This document shows, piece by piece, positions 47,530 through 56,102 of a DNA stretch of 64,000 nucleotides (positions are counted from its first letter, which is position 1; every line of letters begins with the position of its first letter). Position numbers and translations under genes: made by a program. Source of the stretch: Zobellia alginiliquefaciens (lineage in GTDB: Bacteria > Bacteroidota > Bacteroidia > Flavobacteriales > Flavobacteriaceae); NCBI RefSeq assembly GCF_029323795.1, contig NZ_CP119758.1, forward strand, positions 3,596,001 through 3,660,000. The letters are read 5' to 3'. The notes under the pieces were generated by a model. It searched no databases and was not told the origin of the DNA. It saw only the letters and a list, made by a program, of their open reading frames with translations.

Positions 47530-48957
47530 ATGTTCCAAATTATTAAATTTTCAAGAGGTATCGGTTCTTTTTTTCTCTTAACCTCTTTTGTACTTCTTTC
47601 ATGTGGTGAAGAGCAAGGAGGAAAAAAAGAAATAGAAGAAGATTTGGACAGGCAACCTAATATTATATTCATATTCGCCGATGATTGGGGGTATGGAGAT
47701 TTGGGAGTCCATGGAAGTACTTTTTGCAAAACACCCAATTTGGATAAGATGGCCGCGGAAGGTATTGATTTTCAAAATTTCTCAGTGTTGAATCCGGTGT
47801 GTTCGCCAAGCAGGGTTGCGGTAATGACCGGACAATTTCCTGCTCGCCAGAGTGTTCACGGACATTTTGCCTCTGTGGAATCGCACATCAAAAGAAATAT
47901 GCCGGATTGGCTAGACCCTCAAGCACCTTTGCTTCCTAAAATGCTAAAAGAAGCGGGTTATAGTACGGCCCATTTTGGTAAGTGGCACCTTTCTAATACA
48001 CATGTTACAGATGCGCCTAGTCCATTAGAATATGGATATGATGAGTATGGAGCGTTTAATCTGTCAAACAATCTTCATCAAATGCAAGCAGATTCAACTT
48101 TATACAAAACAATAGATTTTGTAAAGCGTAAAAAAGATGAACCGTTTTTTATAAATGCATGGATTCATGCTACGCATACGCCACACTACCCAAAAGAAGA
48201 GTACATGCAACAATTTACACATCTTAATGAACAGCAACAGGTGTATGCTGCTGTCGTAGCGGAATATGATGCTCGTATCGGGGAGTTGTTCCAAACCCTA
48301 AAAACTCTTGGTATTGATGATAATACCTTAGTAATTTTTTCTTCGGACAACGGTCCTGAAATAACAGGTAAAAATAAAATTACGGAAGATAATTCTACAG
48401 GTCCCGGTTTGGGAACATATTATTCGGTAGGAGAAACAGGAGAATTAAAAGGCCGTAAGCGTTCTTTGTTTGCTGGGGGTGTACGTATTCCTTTTTTAGT
48501 ACGTTGGCCAAACAATGCACCGGCTGGTGTGGTGGACAGTATTACAGCCCTAGCTTCTGTTGATTTGTTACCTACATTTTTAGAACTGGCAAATACAACC
48601 TCTCTGGATAATTATCAATCTGATGGAGAGAGCATAGTTTCGGCTATAAAAGGGAAGTCTTTTAAAAGAGATAAACCTATTTTCTGGGATTGGCGTTTTC
48701 CAAATGACCGACCGCATTTTTGGCCAAGTGCAGGGGTACAGGAAGGGAATTGGAAGTTATTGATGAATGAAGAATTAGGAAGAGAGGAACTATATGATAT
48801 TTCTACGGATTGGGGAGAGCAGAAAGATATGTCTGCAGAAAACCCGGAAAAAGTAAAAGACTTAATGGGGAAGTTTAAAACTTTTGAAGTGTCTTTACCT
48901 ATAATACCATCTCCTAATTGCTTTTCAAAGGCAAGAACACTTGCCGATAGAAAATAA
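47530..48957 (+). CDS. Formylglycine-dependent sulfatase (family S1), lipoprotein
   Basis: The 475-residue protein has a lipoprotein signal ending LLSC (Cys25). NIIFIFADDWGYGDLGVHG is the first metal segment, formylglycine site NPVCSPSRVAVMTGQFPAR has Cys91, FGKWHLSN gives the Lys and His, and LVIFSSDNGPEITGKN is the second metal segment. GETGELKGRKRSLFAGGVRIP is normal for S1 sulfatases. It follows the GH29 gene by 35 bases and the pair is closed by a strong terminator, so desulfation and defucosylation by these two enzymes are probably coupled. Confidence 0.93.
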   Translation: MFQIIKFSRGIGSFFLLTSFVLLSCGEEQGGKKEIEEDLDRQPNIIFIFADDWGYGDLGVHGSTFCKTPNLDKMAAEGIDFQNFSVLNPVCSPSRVAVMTGQFPARQSVHGHFASVESHIKRNMPDWLDPQAPLLPKMLKEAGYSTAHFGKWHLSNTHVTDAPSPLEYGYDEYGAFNLSNNLHQMQADSTLYKTIDFVKRKKDEPFFINAWIHATHTPHYPKEEYMQQFTHLNEQQQVYAAVVAEYDARIGELFQTLKTLGIDDNTLVIFSSDNGPEITGKNKITEDNSTGPGLGTYYSVGETGELKGRKRSLFAGGVRIPFLVRWPNNAPAGVVDSITALASVDLLPTFLELANTTSLDNYQSDGESIVSAIKGKSFKRDKPIFWDWRFPNDRPHFWPSAGVQEGNWKLLMNEELGREELYDISTDWGEQKDMSAENPEKVKDLMGKFKTFEVSLPIIPSPNCFSKARTLADRK

Positions 48958-48995
48958 AAATGGCCTCATTTCTTCCCTGAGAGCATAATTTAGCT

Positions 48996-49046
48996 AAAAC
49001 GGACGAGAAAAAGTTTCCCGATCAGAAGCTTTTTCTTGTCCGTTTT
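48996..49046 (+). terminator. Strong intrinsic terminator
   Basis: AAAACGGACGAGAAAAAG (48996-49013) pairs with CTTTTTCTTGTCCGTTTT (49029-49046), 18 bases on each side with a single G/T wobble and a 15-base loop. The arm ends in a T-tract and begins in an A-tract. It lies 38 bases after the sulfatase stop and separates the GH29-sulfatase unit from the second susCD operon. Confidence 0.85.
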
Positions 49047-49362
49047 ATTACGTCTAAATGCAACATTTCCTGTAGGTGAATTAGAGTATAATTCCAGTCT
49101 TGGCAACAGATGTTTTCTATACATATGTTTGGGTAAGAATAATCTAGAAAAGTTAGAAAAAGGATTGAAATTGCACAAAAAGTATCGAACCTTGTATTTT
49201 TTGAGGTGGTTTTAGCTTTTTCACATTCTTAGTTTTGGTTAGATTATTTACTAAAACAATAATTATTTTAGCATATAAGTGTGGATATTTTGTTATAGTA
49301 AATGGTTTTTTAAGATGTACTCAATCTTAAATTCTAAGCCAATTTAACTTAATAACAAAAAA
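49047..49362 (+). promoter_or_regulatory. Control region of the second susCD operon
   Basis: This stretch between the terminator and susC contains a bipartite element at 49177-49212 and a TAnnTTTG match at 49230-49237, both detailed separately. The remaining 125 bases before the ATG would be a long leader; nothing in it was recognised as a riboswitch or an open frame. Confidence 0.5.
49177..49237 (+). promoter_or_regulatory. Bipartite operator/promoter, copy 1 (susC)
   Basis: AAAAAGTATCGAA (49177-49189), 15 bases, GGTGGTTT (49205-49212), 17 bases, TAGTTTTG (49230-49237, a match to the Bacteroidota -7 consensus TAnnTTTG). The same parts with identical spacing occur at 56024-56084. GGTGGTTT overlaps the -33 region, and the upstream block would be an activator position. 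This predicts a transcript start a few bases past 49237. Confidence 0.6.
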
Positions 49363-52300
49363 ATGAAAAAACAGAAAACCAAAGTTTATCCTTTTTGGGT
49401 AACATTCAAGGAGCATTTTAAGGTTTGCTGCTGTGCATTCCTTTTATCCGCATTTTCCATAGAGGTTTATGCTGTAACTGTGCCCAGGGTGTCGGAATCT
49501 AATTTTAACGAGGTTCAGAAACAAATTACAGGTGTTGTCAAAGATAATATAGGGGTGCCATTGGCAGGAGTAAACGTGCTAATTGACGGAAGTACAATAG
49601 GTACCCAAACAGACTTTGATGGGCAGTATACCATTGAAGCCAGCGCTGGTGACATATTGATTTTTTCCTATATAGGAATGAAAACGCAGTCGCTTACCGT
49701 TGGACAATCAAATAGTGTTGATATTACCATGGAAGAAGATGCAGCTAGTCTTGATGAGGTGGTGGTAATTGGTTATGGTACCCAAAAGAAAAGCGATCTT
49801 ACGGGAGCCGTTGGTTCAGTTACTGCGGCCGAATTACAAGAGCGACCCGCTGCCTCTCTTACGCAGTCATTATCGGGAAAAATGCCAGGTGTAAGCGTCT
49901 CTATTAATTCCGGTAGGCCAGGTGGTAAATCTAATATTAGGATTAGAGGTAATTCATCGGTCAGTCTTTCTAATGATCCTTTATATGTTGTAGATGGAGT
50001 TATATTGGTCTCATCAGGATTGGCGAACAATAGTTCGCCCATAGACTACATTAATCCAAATGATATTGCTTCACTTGAAGTACTAAAAGATGCTTCAGCA
50101 ACGGCAATATATGGGTCTAGAGGGGCAAATGGGGTTATTTTGGTGACAACAAAAAGAGGTAGTGTCTCTGGAGGAAAAATTAGTTATGATAGCTATTACA
50201 GTTTAGGAAGTCTTTCAAAAAAAGTAGGAGTGTTGAATTCTGAAGAATTTTTGATGATAGAAGAAGTAGCATATCAGAATGCAGAAAAATATGATGCTGT
50301 GGGTTTTGCAAATGGCAAGTATACTGACCCAGCGTTAAAAAGAACGGATCCCAACCTTTTTGATGCCAATGGAAATCCTTTGTACGATACGGACTGGCAG
50401 GATGAAGTAACCCGGGCCGCTTTTACACAGAATCATCAACTTTCATTTACAGGAGGAAGCGAGAAAGGTAGTTATGGAGCCTTTTTAGGATATATGAACG
50501 AAGAGGGAATCATGAAAGACTCATGGTTAAAGCGTTACTCGGGAAGATTTGTTTTTGATTCTAATATTAGGGATTGGATGAAAGTTGGCGGTAGCCTGAG
50601 TTACAATAATCAAAAGGAAAGAGTAATTCATGCTTCTTGGGTAGGGAGGAACATGATTGAAAATATACCAATTATTCCGGTAAAATACCCAGATGGAAGC
50701 TGGGCAAGTAACGCAGATTACCCTGGTATGGAAGGGGGGCCTAACCCTGTTCGGGTTGGAGAAGAATACAAAAAGTTTTTACGCACCAGTACCATATTAG
50801 GAAATATCTTTGCGAATATAACCCTAGCTAAAGGGCTTAATTTCAGAACTTCTATAGGAGTCAACAATGTTGAGCAAAAAACGGATGAATACGCAGGTCG
50901 TGAACTTAGTTTTATCGGTACAAATACTAATGGATATGCGGTTAGAGAAGCAAATGAGTATACTTCTTGGCAATTTGAAAATTACCTAACCTATAATAAG
51001 GAAATAGCAGAAACTCACTCAATAACTGGTTTATTAGGTATTTCCTGGCAACATATAAACAATACTGGTTTTAGTGCCAGAGCAGAAAATTTTTCTGATG
51101 ACTTTTTTAGCTTTGATAATTTAGGCGCAGGGTCCGTTATTGGATCACCAAGCTCAAGTGCTTTTGCCTACGGCCTCAATTCGTATTTTGGAAGAATAAA
51201 TTATGGTCTTCAAAACAAGTATTTGTTAACTGTAACAGGTCGTGTAGACGGATCTTCAAAATTTGGGGCCTCCAATAAATATGCATTCTTTCCTTCTGCA
51301 GCCTTAGCTTGGAAAGTATCGGAAGAAAACTTTTTAAAAGAATCCGCTACTATTTCTAACTTAAAGTTAAGGGCAAGTTACGGGGTAACGGGAAATTCAG
51401 AAATACCGGCATATGGTGCGTTACCAGGCTTAGGCAATTATGCCTATGTGGTTAATGATGCGGTGGTAAACGGTATAGGTATTGACCGGTTGGCTAATCC
51501 TGATTTGAAATGGGAAAAAACAAATCAGGTAGATGCGGGAATTGAAATTGGTCTGTTTGATGGAAGGGTTTCTTTAGAAGCAGATATATATCGAAAACTT
51601 ACAGAGGACATGCTTTTGAATTCACCTGTACCAACAAGTAGCGGATATGCTTCGGTATTCAGAAATATAGGAAGTATGGAAAATAAAGGTGTTGAGTTTT
51701 CTTTGGGAACTAAGAATATTGTGAACACGGACTTTTCTTGGGATACGGATTTTAACATCGCAATGAACAAAAATGAAGTAGTGGCACTTTCTGGAGGGAG
51801 CGATATTTTTTCTGGACGAACCATAATCCGAGAAGGCGAGCCAGTGGGCTCATTTTTTGGATTGGTGCATTTGGGTACTTGGGGAACGGATGAAGCTGAT
51901 GAGGCTGCAAAATATTTTAGACTACCCGGTGATGTTAAAATAGAAGATAGAAATGATGATGGGGTAATCAACCAGGCAGACCGGGCCATTATAGGCAAAG
52001 GTATGCCGGATGGTTATGGAAGTTTAATAAACACTTTTCGGTATAAGAATTTTGAGTTGTTGGTGGATTTGCAGTTTCAGTATGGTAATGATGTAATGTA
52101 TATAACCACAAGACCTCAAGAAAACCGTCAGGGGATAGCTAATAGTCTTTCTACTGTTTTAGACGGATGGACACCAGAAAATCAAGATACACCAATTGCA
52201 CAATGGAGACCTGTTTCCGCAGGATATGACAATTTAGATACTTCCCATATGATTCAGGATGGTTCATTTGTTAGAGGAAGAAACTTACTCTTAAGTTATA

Positions 52301-52506
52301 ATTTTTCGCCGGATATAGCGGAAAAACTAATGTTGAGCAGACTGAAAATTTACACTTCTGCTCAAAACTTTTTCGTGAGTACAAAATATCAAGGTTATGA
52401 TCCAGAGGTGCAGACCAGTGATACCACTTTTGGTCAAGGAGAGGTAAACTTTGACCAGTATCCTAAACCCAGAGTATTTATGATTGGATTGAATGCAACT
52501 TTCTAA
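49363..52506 (+). CDS. SusC/RagA-family TonB-dependent outer-membrane transporter (second pair)
   Basis: The 1047-residue protein has a signal region, a carboxypeptidase-regulatory-like domain (ITGVVKDNIGVPLAGVNVLI, FSYIGMKTQSLTVG), the linker LDEVVVIGYGTQKKSDLTGA, a plug (MPGVSVSINSGRPGGKSNIR, DASATAIYGSRGANGVILVT) and a barrel ending in NATF. It is divergent in sequence from the SusC at 8236, so the locus has two different import systems. It carries the same promoter layout as the fucose-catabolic operon, suggesting that it imports the fucose-rich oligosaccharides. The susD partner starts 16 bases after its stop. Confidence 0.94.
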   Translation: MKKQKTKVYPFWVTFKEHFKVCCCAFLLSAFSIEVYAVTVPRVSESNFNEVQKQITGVVKDNIGVPLAGVNVLIDGSTIGTQTDFDGQYTIEASAGDILIFSYIGMKTQSLTVGQSNSVDITMEEDAASLDEVVVIGYGTQKKSDLTGAVGSVTAAELQERPAASLTQSLSGKMPGVSVSINSGRPGGKSNIRIRGNSSVSLSNDPLYVVDGVILVSSGLANNSSPIDYINPNDIASLEVLKDASATAIYGSRGANGVILVTTKRGSVSGGKISYDSYYSLGSLSKKVGVLNSEEFLMIEEVAYQNAEKYDAVGFANGKYTDPALKRTDPNLFDANGNPLYDTDWQDEVTRAAFTQNHQLSFTGGSEKGSYGAFLGYMNEEGIMKDSWLKRYSGRFVFDSNIRDWMKVGGSLSYNNQKERVIHASWVGRNMIENIPIIPVKYPDGSWASNADYPGMEGGPNPVRVGEEYKKFLRTSTILGNIFANITLAKGLNFRTSIGVNNVEQKTDEYAGRELSFIGTNTNGYAVREANEYTSWQFENYLTYNKEIAETHSITGLLGISWQHINNTGFSARAENFSDDFFSFDNLGAGSVIGSPSSSAFAYGLNSYFGRINYGLQNKYLLTVTGRVDGSSKFGASNKYAFFPSAALAWKVSEENFLKESATISNLKLRASYGVTGNSEIPAYGALPGLGNYAYVVNDAVVNGIGIDRLANPDLKWEKTNQVDAGIEIGLFDGRVSLEADIYRKLTEDMLLNSPVPTSSGYASVFRNIGSMENKGVEFSLGTKNIVNTDFSWDTDFNIAMNKNEVVALSGGSDIFSGRTIIREGEPVGSFFGLVHLGTWGTDEADEAAKYFRLPGDVKIEDRNDDGVINQADRAIIGKGMPDGYGSLINTFRYKNFELLVDLQFQYGNDVMYITTRPQENRQGIANSLSTVLDGWTPENQDTPIAQWRPVSAGYDNLDTSHMIQDGSFVRGRNLLLSYNFSPDIAEKLMLSRLKIYTSAQNFFVSTKYQGYDPEVQTSDTTFGQGEVNFDQYPKPRVFMIGLNATF

Positions 52507-52522
52507 ACAAAAAAAAGAAAAC

Positions 52523-54028
52523 ATGAAAAATACAATAAAAACTAGAATTCAAGTAGTGCTGATGGCATTCTTACTTGTAATAGGAGTGGGGTGTTCCGAT
52601 TTTCTTGATGAAACAGACCCATCCAATATTACTGCAGACAGTTATTTTAAAACGGCCGAGCATGCAGAAACCTCTGTCTATTCCATATATTCCAGTCTAA
52701 GGTCAGTACGTGGAGGGGCATATGGAGGAAGTCCTTGGTTAATGATGGAGTTTGCAACAGGAATTGCTGAAAGTGACCTCGGCCAAGCAGATAATAGTAA
52801 CATTATTCGAAACCTAACCAATACTTCAGATAATGCTTACGGTAAGTCCTATTGGGATAGCAGTTATAAAGGCATAGCTAATGCTAATTTGGCAATTGCT
52901 AATATACCCGATATTATTATGGATGAAACTGAAAAAAATAAACTATTAGGTGAAGCACATTTCTTAAGAGCCTACTATTATTTTAATCTCGTCCGTATTT
53001 TTGGTAGCGTCCCCTTAATTATAGACCCAATAGATTTAGGCTCGGAAAACTTGTATTCATCTCAAGAAACGGTAGAAAATATTTATGCTCAGATTGTCGT
53101 GGATTTAACCAAGGCAGAATCGTCAGGATTGCCATTTAATGATGATACGGGAAAGGTAACTTTAGGAGCCGTAAAATCACTGTTGTCCGGCGTGTTTTTA
53201 ACAATGGCGGGATACCCATTGCAGAAAGGTTCTGAGTATTATCAAAAAGCAGCGGATAAGGCCAAAGAAGTTATAGATTCTGCAGAGTATAGTTTATTCC
53301 CTTCTTACAGCGACCTGCACGACCCTGCAAAAAACAATATGGGAGAAAACATATTTATGGTCCAATATGAGGCATTTGTTGACCCATCAGATTGGCAACC
53401 TTTGGTTATACCATATAACATGAATATTTCTGCTTATTCCGAACAAACGGGGGCTATTTATGCCAATCAAGAATTCATAAATTCCTATGATGAAGGCGAT
53501 AAAAGAGTAGCGGAAAAAGAGTTTTATTATACGACCTATACTTCAAAATTTGACAGGAACGATACCATAGTTTTAGGAGGTCATTTTTTGTATAAGCACT
53601 TTGATATCACCGCTAATTTAGATACCGCCAGTAGTGATTTAAATTGGGACTTAATTCGTTATGCCGAAGTGTTATTAATTTACGCGGAGGCTGCAAATGA
53701 AGTTTCAGGGCCAACTGCTGATACTTATCAAGCTATTAATAGTATTAGGATAAGAGCGGAACTTCCGGAATTATCAGGACTCAGTAAAGACCAGTTTAGA
53801 GAAGCTGTGTGGAAGGAAAAATGGCATGAACTCAGTTATGAAAACGTTACTTGGTTTGATATGGTCAGATTGAGAAAAGCATTTAACGTTACTACTGGAT
53901 CCTTTGATGATTATGTAGGACATCAATTTGTCTATGGGCCAACAGTTACGGAACGTGAACTATTGTTTCCCATACCTACGGATGAATTAAGAAACAATGA
54001 GAATCTTGTTCAAAATCCGGGATATTAA
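52523..54028 (+). CDS. SusD/RagB-family outer-membrane glycan-binding lipoprotein (second pair)
   Basis: The start at 52523 (after AAAAAAGAAAAC) gives a proper lipoprotein signal, MKNTIKTRIQVVLM to VGVGC-like Cys24 (IGVGC), and 501 residues; an in-frame ATG at 52493 would overlap susC and add a charged tail. SusD features are SDFLDETDPSNITADSYFK, EAHFLRAYYYFNLVRIFGSVPL, IRYAEVLLIYAEAANEV and WKEKWHELSYENVTWFDMVRL, ending in ENLVQNPGY. It should bind the glycan at the cell surface above the SusC just upstream. It differs from the 633-residue SusD at 6314. Confidence 0.93.
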   Translation: MKNTIKTRIQVVLMAFLLVIGVGCSDFLDETDPSNITADSYFKTAEHAETSVYSIYSSLRSVRGGAYGGSPWLMMEFATGIAESDLGQADNSNIIRNLTNTSDNAYGKSYWDSSYKGIANANLAIANIPDIIMDETEKNKLLGEAHFLRAYYYFNLVRIFGSVPLIIDPIDLGSENLYSSQETVENIYAQIVVDLTKAESSGLPFNDDTGKVTLGAVKSLLSGVFLTMAGYPLQKGSEYYQKAADKAKEVIDSAEYSLFPSYSDLHDPAKNNMGENIFMVQYEAFVDPSDWQPLVIPYNMNISAYSEQTGAIYANQEFINSYDEGDKRVAEKEFYYTTYTSKFDRNDTIVLGGHFLYKHFDITANLDTASSDLNWDLIRYAEVLLIYAEAANEVSGPTADTYQAINSIRIRAELPELSGLSKDQFREAVWKEKWHELSYENVTWFDMVRLRKAFNVTTGSFDDYVGHQFVYGPTVTERELLFPIPTDELRNNENLVQNPGY

Positions 54029-54095
54029 TAGCAAGTGGACCTTTGACGGGTAATTTGTTTGTTTTAGGAAGTAATAAAAATATCAGATATAAAAA

Positions 54096-55943
54096 ATGAG
54101 AATGGACTATAAATTAGTAGACAGCAGTAAGGGAGTCATGCGCTATAATAACAGGAACCTGGCTTTAAAAGACCTTTTAATATTCATGTTTTTTTTCTGT
54201 GGGTCGTTAATGTTTGGACAAGCACAAAGTCCATCCAAGGAAAAACCGAACGTGATCGTGGTCATTACTGATGATCAGGGAATGGGAGATTTGGGGTGCT
54301 ACGGAAACCCGTATATAAAAACGCCCAATATTGATGCATTTTATAAAGATGCAGTAAGATTGAACAATTATCACGTATCTACTACCTGTGCACCAAGTAG
54401 AGGGGCTATAATGAGTGGTAGACATACCAATCGCCTAAATGTGTTTCATACAATTGCGGGGCGTTCAATACTTTTTGAAGATGAGGTAATTCTCCCTCAA
54501 ATATTCGCTCAAAATGGGTATACCAATGGTATGTTCGGCAAGTGGCATTTGGGTGATAATTATCCATATCGTCCAGAAGACAGAGGTTTTCATGAAGTTG
54601 TGCGTCATGGAGGAGGTGGTATAACCCAAGGACCGGATTATTGGGGCAATGATTATTTTGATGATACCTATTGGCACAATGGTAAAACTGAAAAATATGA
54701 AGGGTACTGTACGGATGTCTTCTTTTCGGAAGCCATGGATTTTATAGAAACGAACAAGGACAACCCGTTTTTCTGTTACATAGCTACCAATGCTCCTCAT
54801 GGACCATTAAATGTGCCAGAAGAGTATATGAATATGTACAAAGGGGTAAAAGGTCTAGAAGAAAAGTTCCAACGTTTTTATGGGATGATTACCAATATAG
54901 ATGACAATTTTAAACTTTTAGAAGATAAGCTAGATGAATTGAATATTGCGGATAACACCATTCTTATTTTTACCACGGATAATGGAACCGCAGGAGGGAA
55001 TCGTGTTTTTGATGCTGGTCTAAGAGGTTCTAAAGGTAGCGAGTATGAAGGTGGCCACCGTGTACCTTTTCTAGTCCGATGGCCAAATGGTGAGCTTACG
55101 GGTGGTAAGGATATTGATAAATTGGTAGCACATTACGACCTGCTTCCTACGTTTGTAGATTTATTAGGTTTTGATTTTAATCCGGTAAAGCCATTGGATG
55201 GCAAAAGTTTAAAACCCTTGCTCTATGATACTGCACAAGATTGGCCTAACAGAACTTTATATATGGATACCCAGCGCCTGCAGAATTTGGTGAAGTATCG
55301 AAAGTACGCTGTAATGGATGACAATTGGCGTCTTGTAAACGGTACGGAACTATATAATATGAATCAAGACCGCAGCCAGATAACCAATGTTTTTGATAAG
55401 CACCCAGAAGTTGTAGAAAAATTGGCTTTAGGTTATGAAAAGTGGTGGCAATCTATAACAGATGATGGTGTTAACGAACGCTACGCCTATATCAAAGTGG
55501 GAACACCACAAGAGAACCCCAGTCGTATTTCAGCCCATGATATGTTAACGGGCAAGTTCTCCCATATGTGGCACCAGTATGGAGCCGCCAGTGCGGTTCA
55601 AGCTACGGGTAGTTGGAAAATTCAATTCGTTGAAGATGGTGAGTATAAAATTACCCTACGTCGGTTTCCTCGTGAAAGCGGATTCGGAATAAATGAGACT
55701 TTCCCAGAGCAGAAAAAAACAGTAGAACTAGATCGAACGATGCCGGCTAGTGTAAAGTCGGATTTTGAGAGTGCTTATATTTTTGTGGCTGATTTAGAAG
55801 AAACGGCAGAAATTCAGAAAAACCAACAAGAAGTAACTTTTACAAGCCATATTTCTGCAGGAAAATATAATATGGAGGCTCAATTAATAGATAAAGATAA
55901 AAGGGTTCACCCTGCTTATTATGTGTATATAGAAAAGCTCTAA
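54096..55943 (+). CDS. Formylglycine-dependent sulfatase (family S1) with C-terminal extension
   Basis: The 615-residue protein begins with about 45 residues before the mature domain, including FMFFFCGSLMFGQAQ as export signal; a later start is possible. NVIVVITDDQGMGDLGCYG and formylglycine site TTCAPSRGAIMSGRHTNR (Cys98) are followed by FGKWHLGDNYPYRPEDRGF, LIFTTDNGTAGGNRVFDAG and GSEYEGGHRVPFLVRWP. About residues 465-615 form an extra beta-rich domain (WKIQFVEDGEYKITLRRFPR, GKYNMEAQLID) seen in some S1 subfamilies with long C-termini. It is the only enzyme gene in the second susCD operon, 67 bases after susD. Confidence 0.92.
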   Translation: MRMDYKLVDSSKGVMRYNNRNLALKDLLIFMFFFCGSLMFGQAQSPSKEKPNVIVVITDDQGMGDLGCYGNPYIKTPNIDAFYKDAVRLNNYHVSTTCAPSRGAIMSGRHTNRLNVFHTIAGRSILFEDEVILPQIFAQNGYTNGMFGKWHLGDNYPYRPEDRGFHEVVRHGGGGITQGPDYWGNDYFDDTYWHNGKTEKYEGYCTDVFFSEAMDFIETNKDNPFFCYIATNAPHGPLNVPEEYMNMYKGVKGLEEKFQRFYGMITNIDDNFKLLEDKLDELNIADNTILIFTTDNGTAGGNRVFDAGLRGSKGSEYEGGHRVPFLVRWPNGELTGGKDIDKLVAHYDLLPTFVDLLGFDFNPVKPLDGKSLKPLLYDTAQDWPNRTLYMDTQRLQNLVKYRKYAVMDDNWRLVNGTELYNMNQDRSQITNVFDKHPEVVEKLALGYEKWWQSITDDGVNERYAYIKVGTPQENPSRISAHDMLTGKFSHMWHQYGAASAVQATGSWKIQFVEDGEYKITLRRFPRESGFGINETFPEQKKTVELDRTMPASVKSDFESAYIFVADLEETAEIQKNQQEVTFTSHISAGKYNMEAQLIDKDKRVHPAYYVYIEKL

Positions 55944-56023
55944 TGGTTTTTCAAGAGCAACTAGTACACTCAAGCACTTGTAGTAATAGGACTAATTATT
56001 ACTTAAAAATCAAGTAAAGGCAA

Positions 56024-56084
56024 AAAAAGTATCGAATATGGTGCTTAATGTGGTGGTTTGGAGTAAAACGAGAATATAAATTTG
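56024..56084 (+). promoter_or_regulatory. Bipartite operator/promoter, copy 2 (fucose operon)
   Basis: AAAAAGTATCGAA (56024-56036), 15 bases, GGTGGTTT (56052-56059), 17 bases, TAAATTTG (56077-56084, TAnnTTTG -7 match). The parts and spacings equal those at 49177-49237. The -7 element ends 18 bases before the fuconate dehydratase ATG, so the leader would be very short here, unlike copy 1. The gap before it also has a small hairpin, AGTAATA/TATTACT at 55982-56003. Confidence 0.65.
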
Positions 56085-56102
56085 CGCTATTAAATAGAAC
56101 TT

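Noticed and set aside
51525-51998. 157-codon open frame antisense to susC2
   Set aside because: It lies wholly inside the SusC barrel on the other strand and its translation has no recognisable domain or signal; long antisense frames are common opposite barrel genes.
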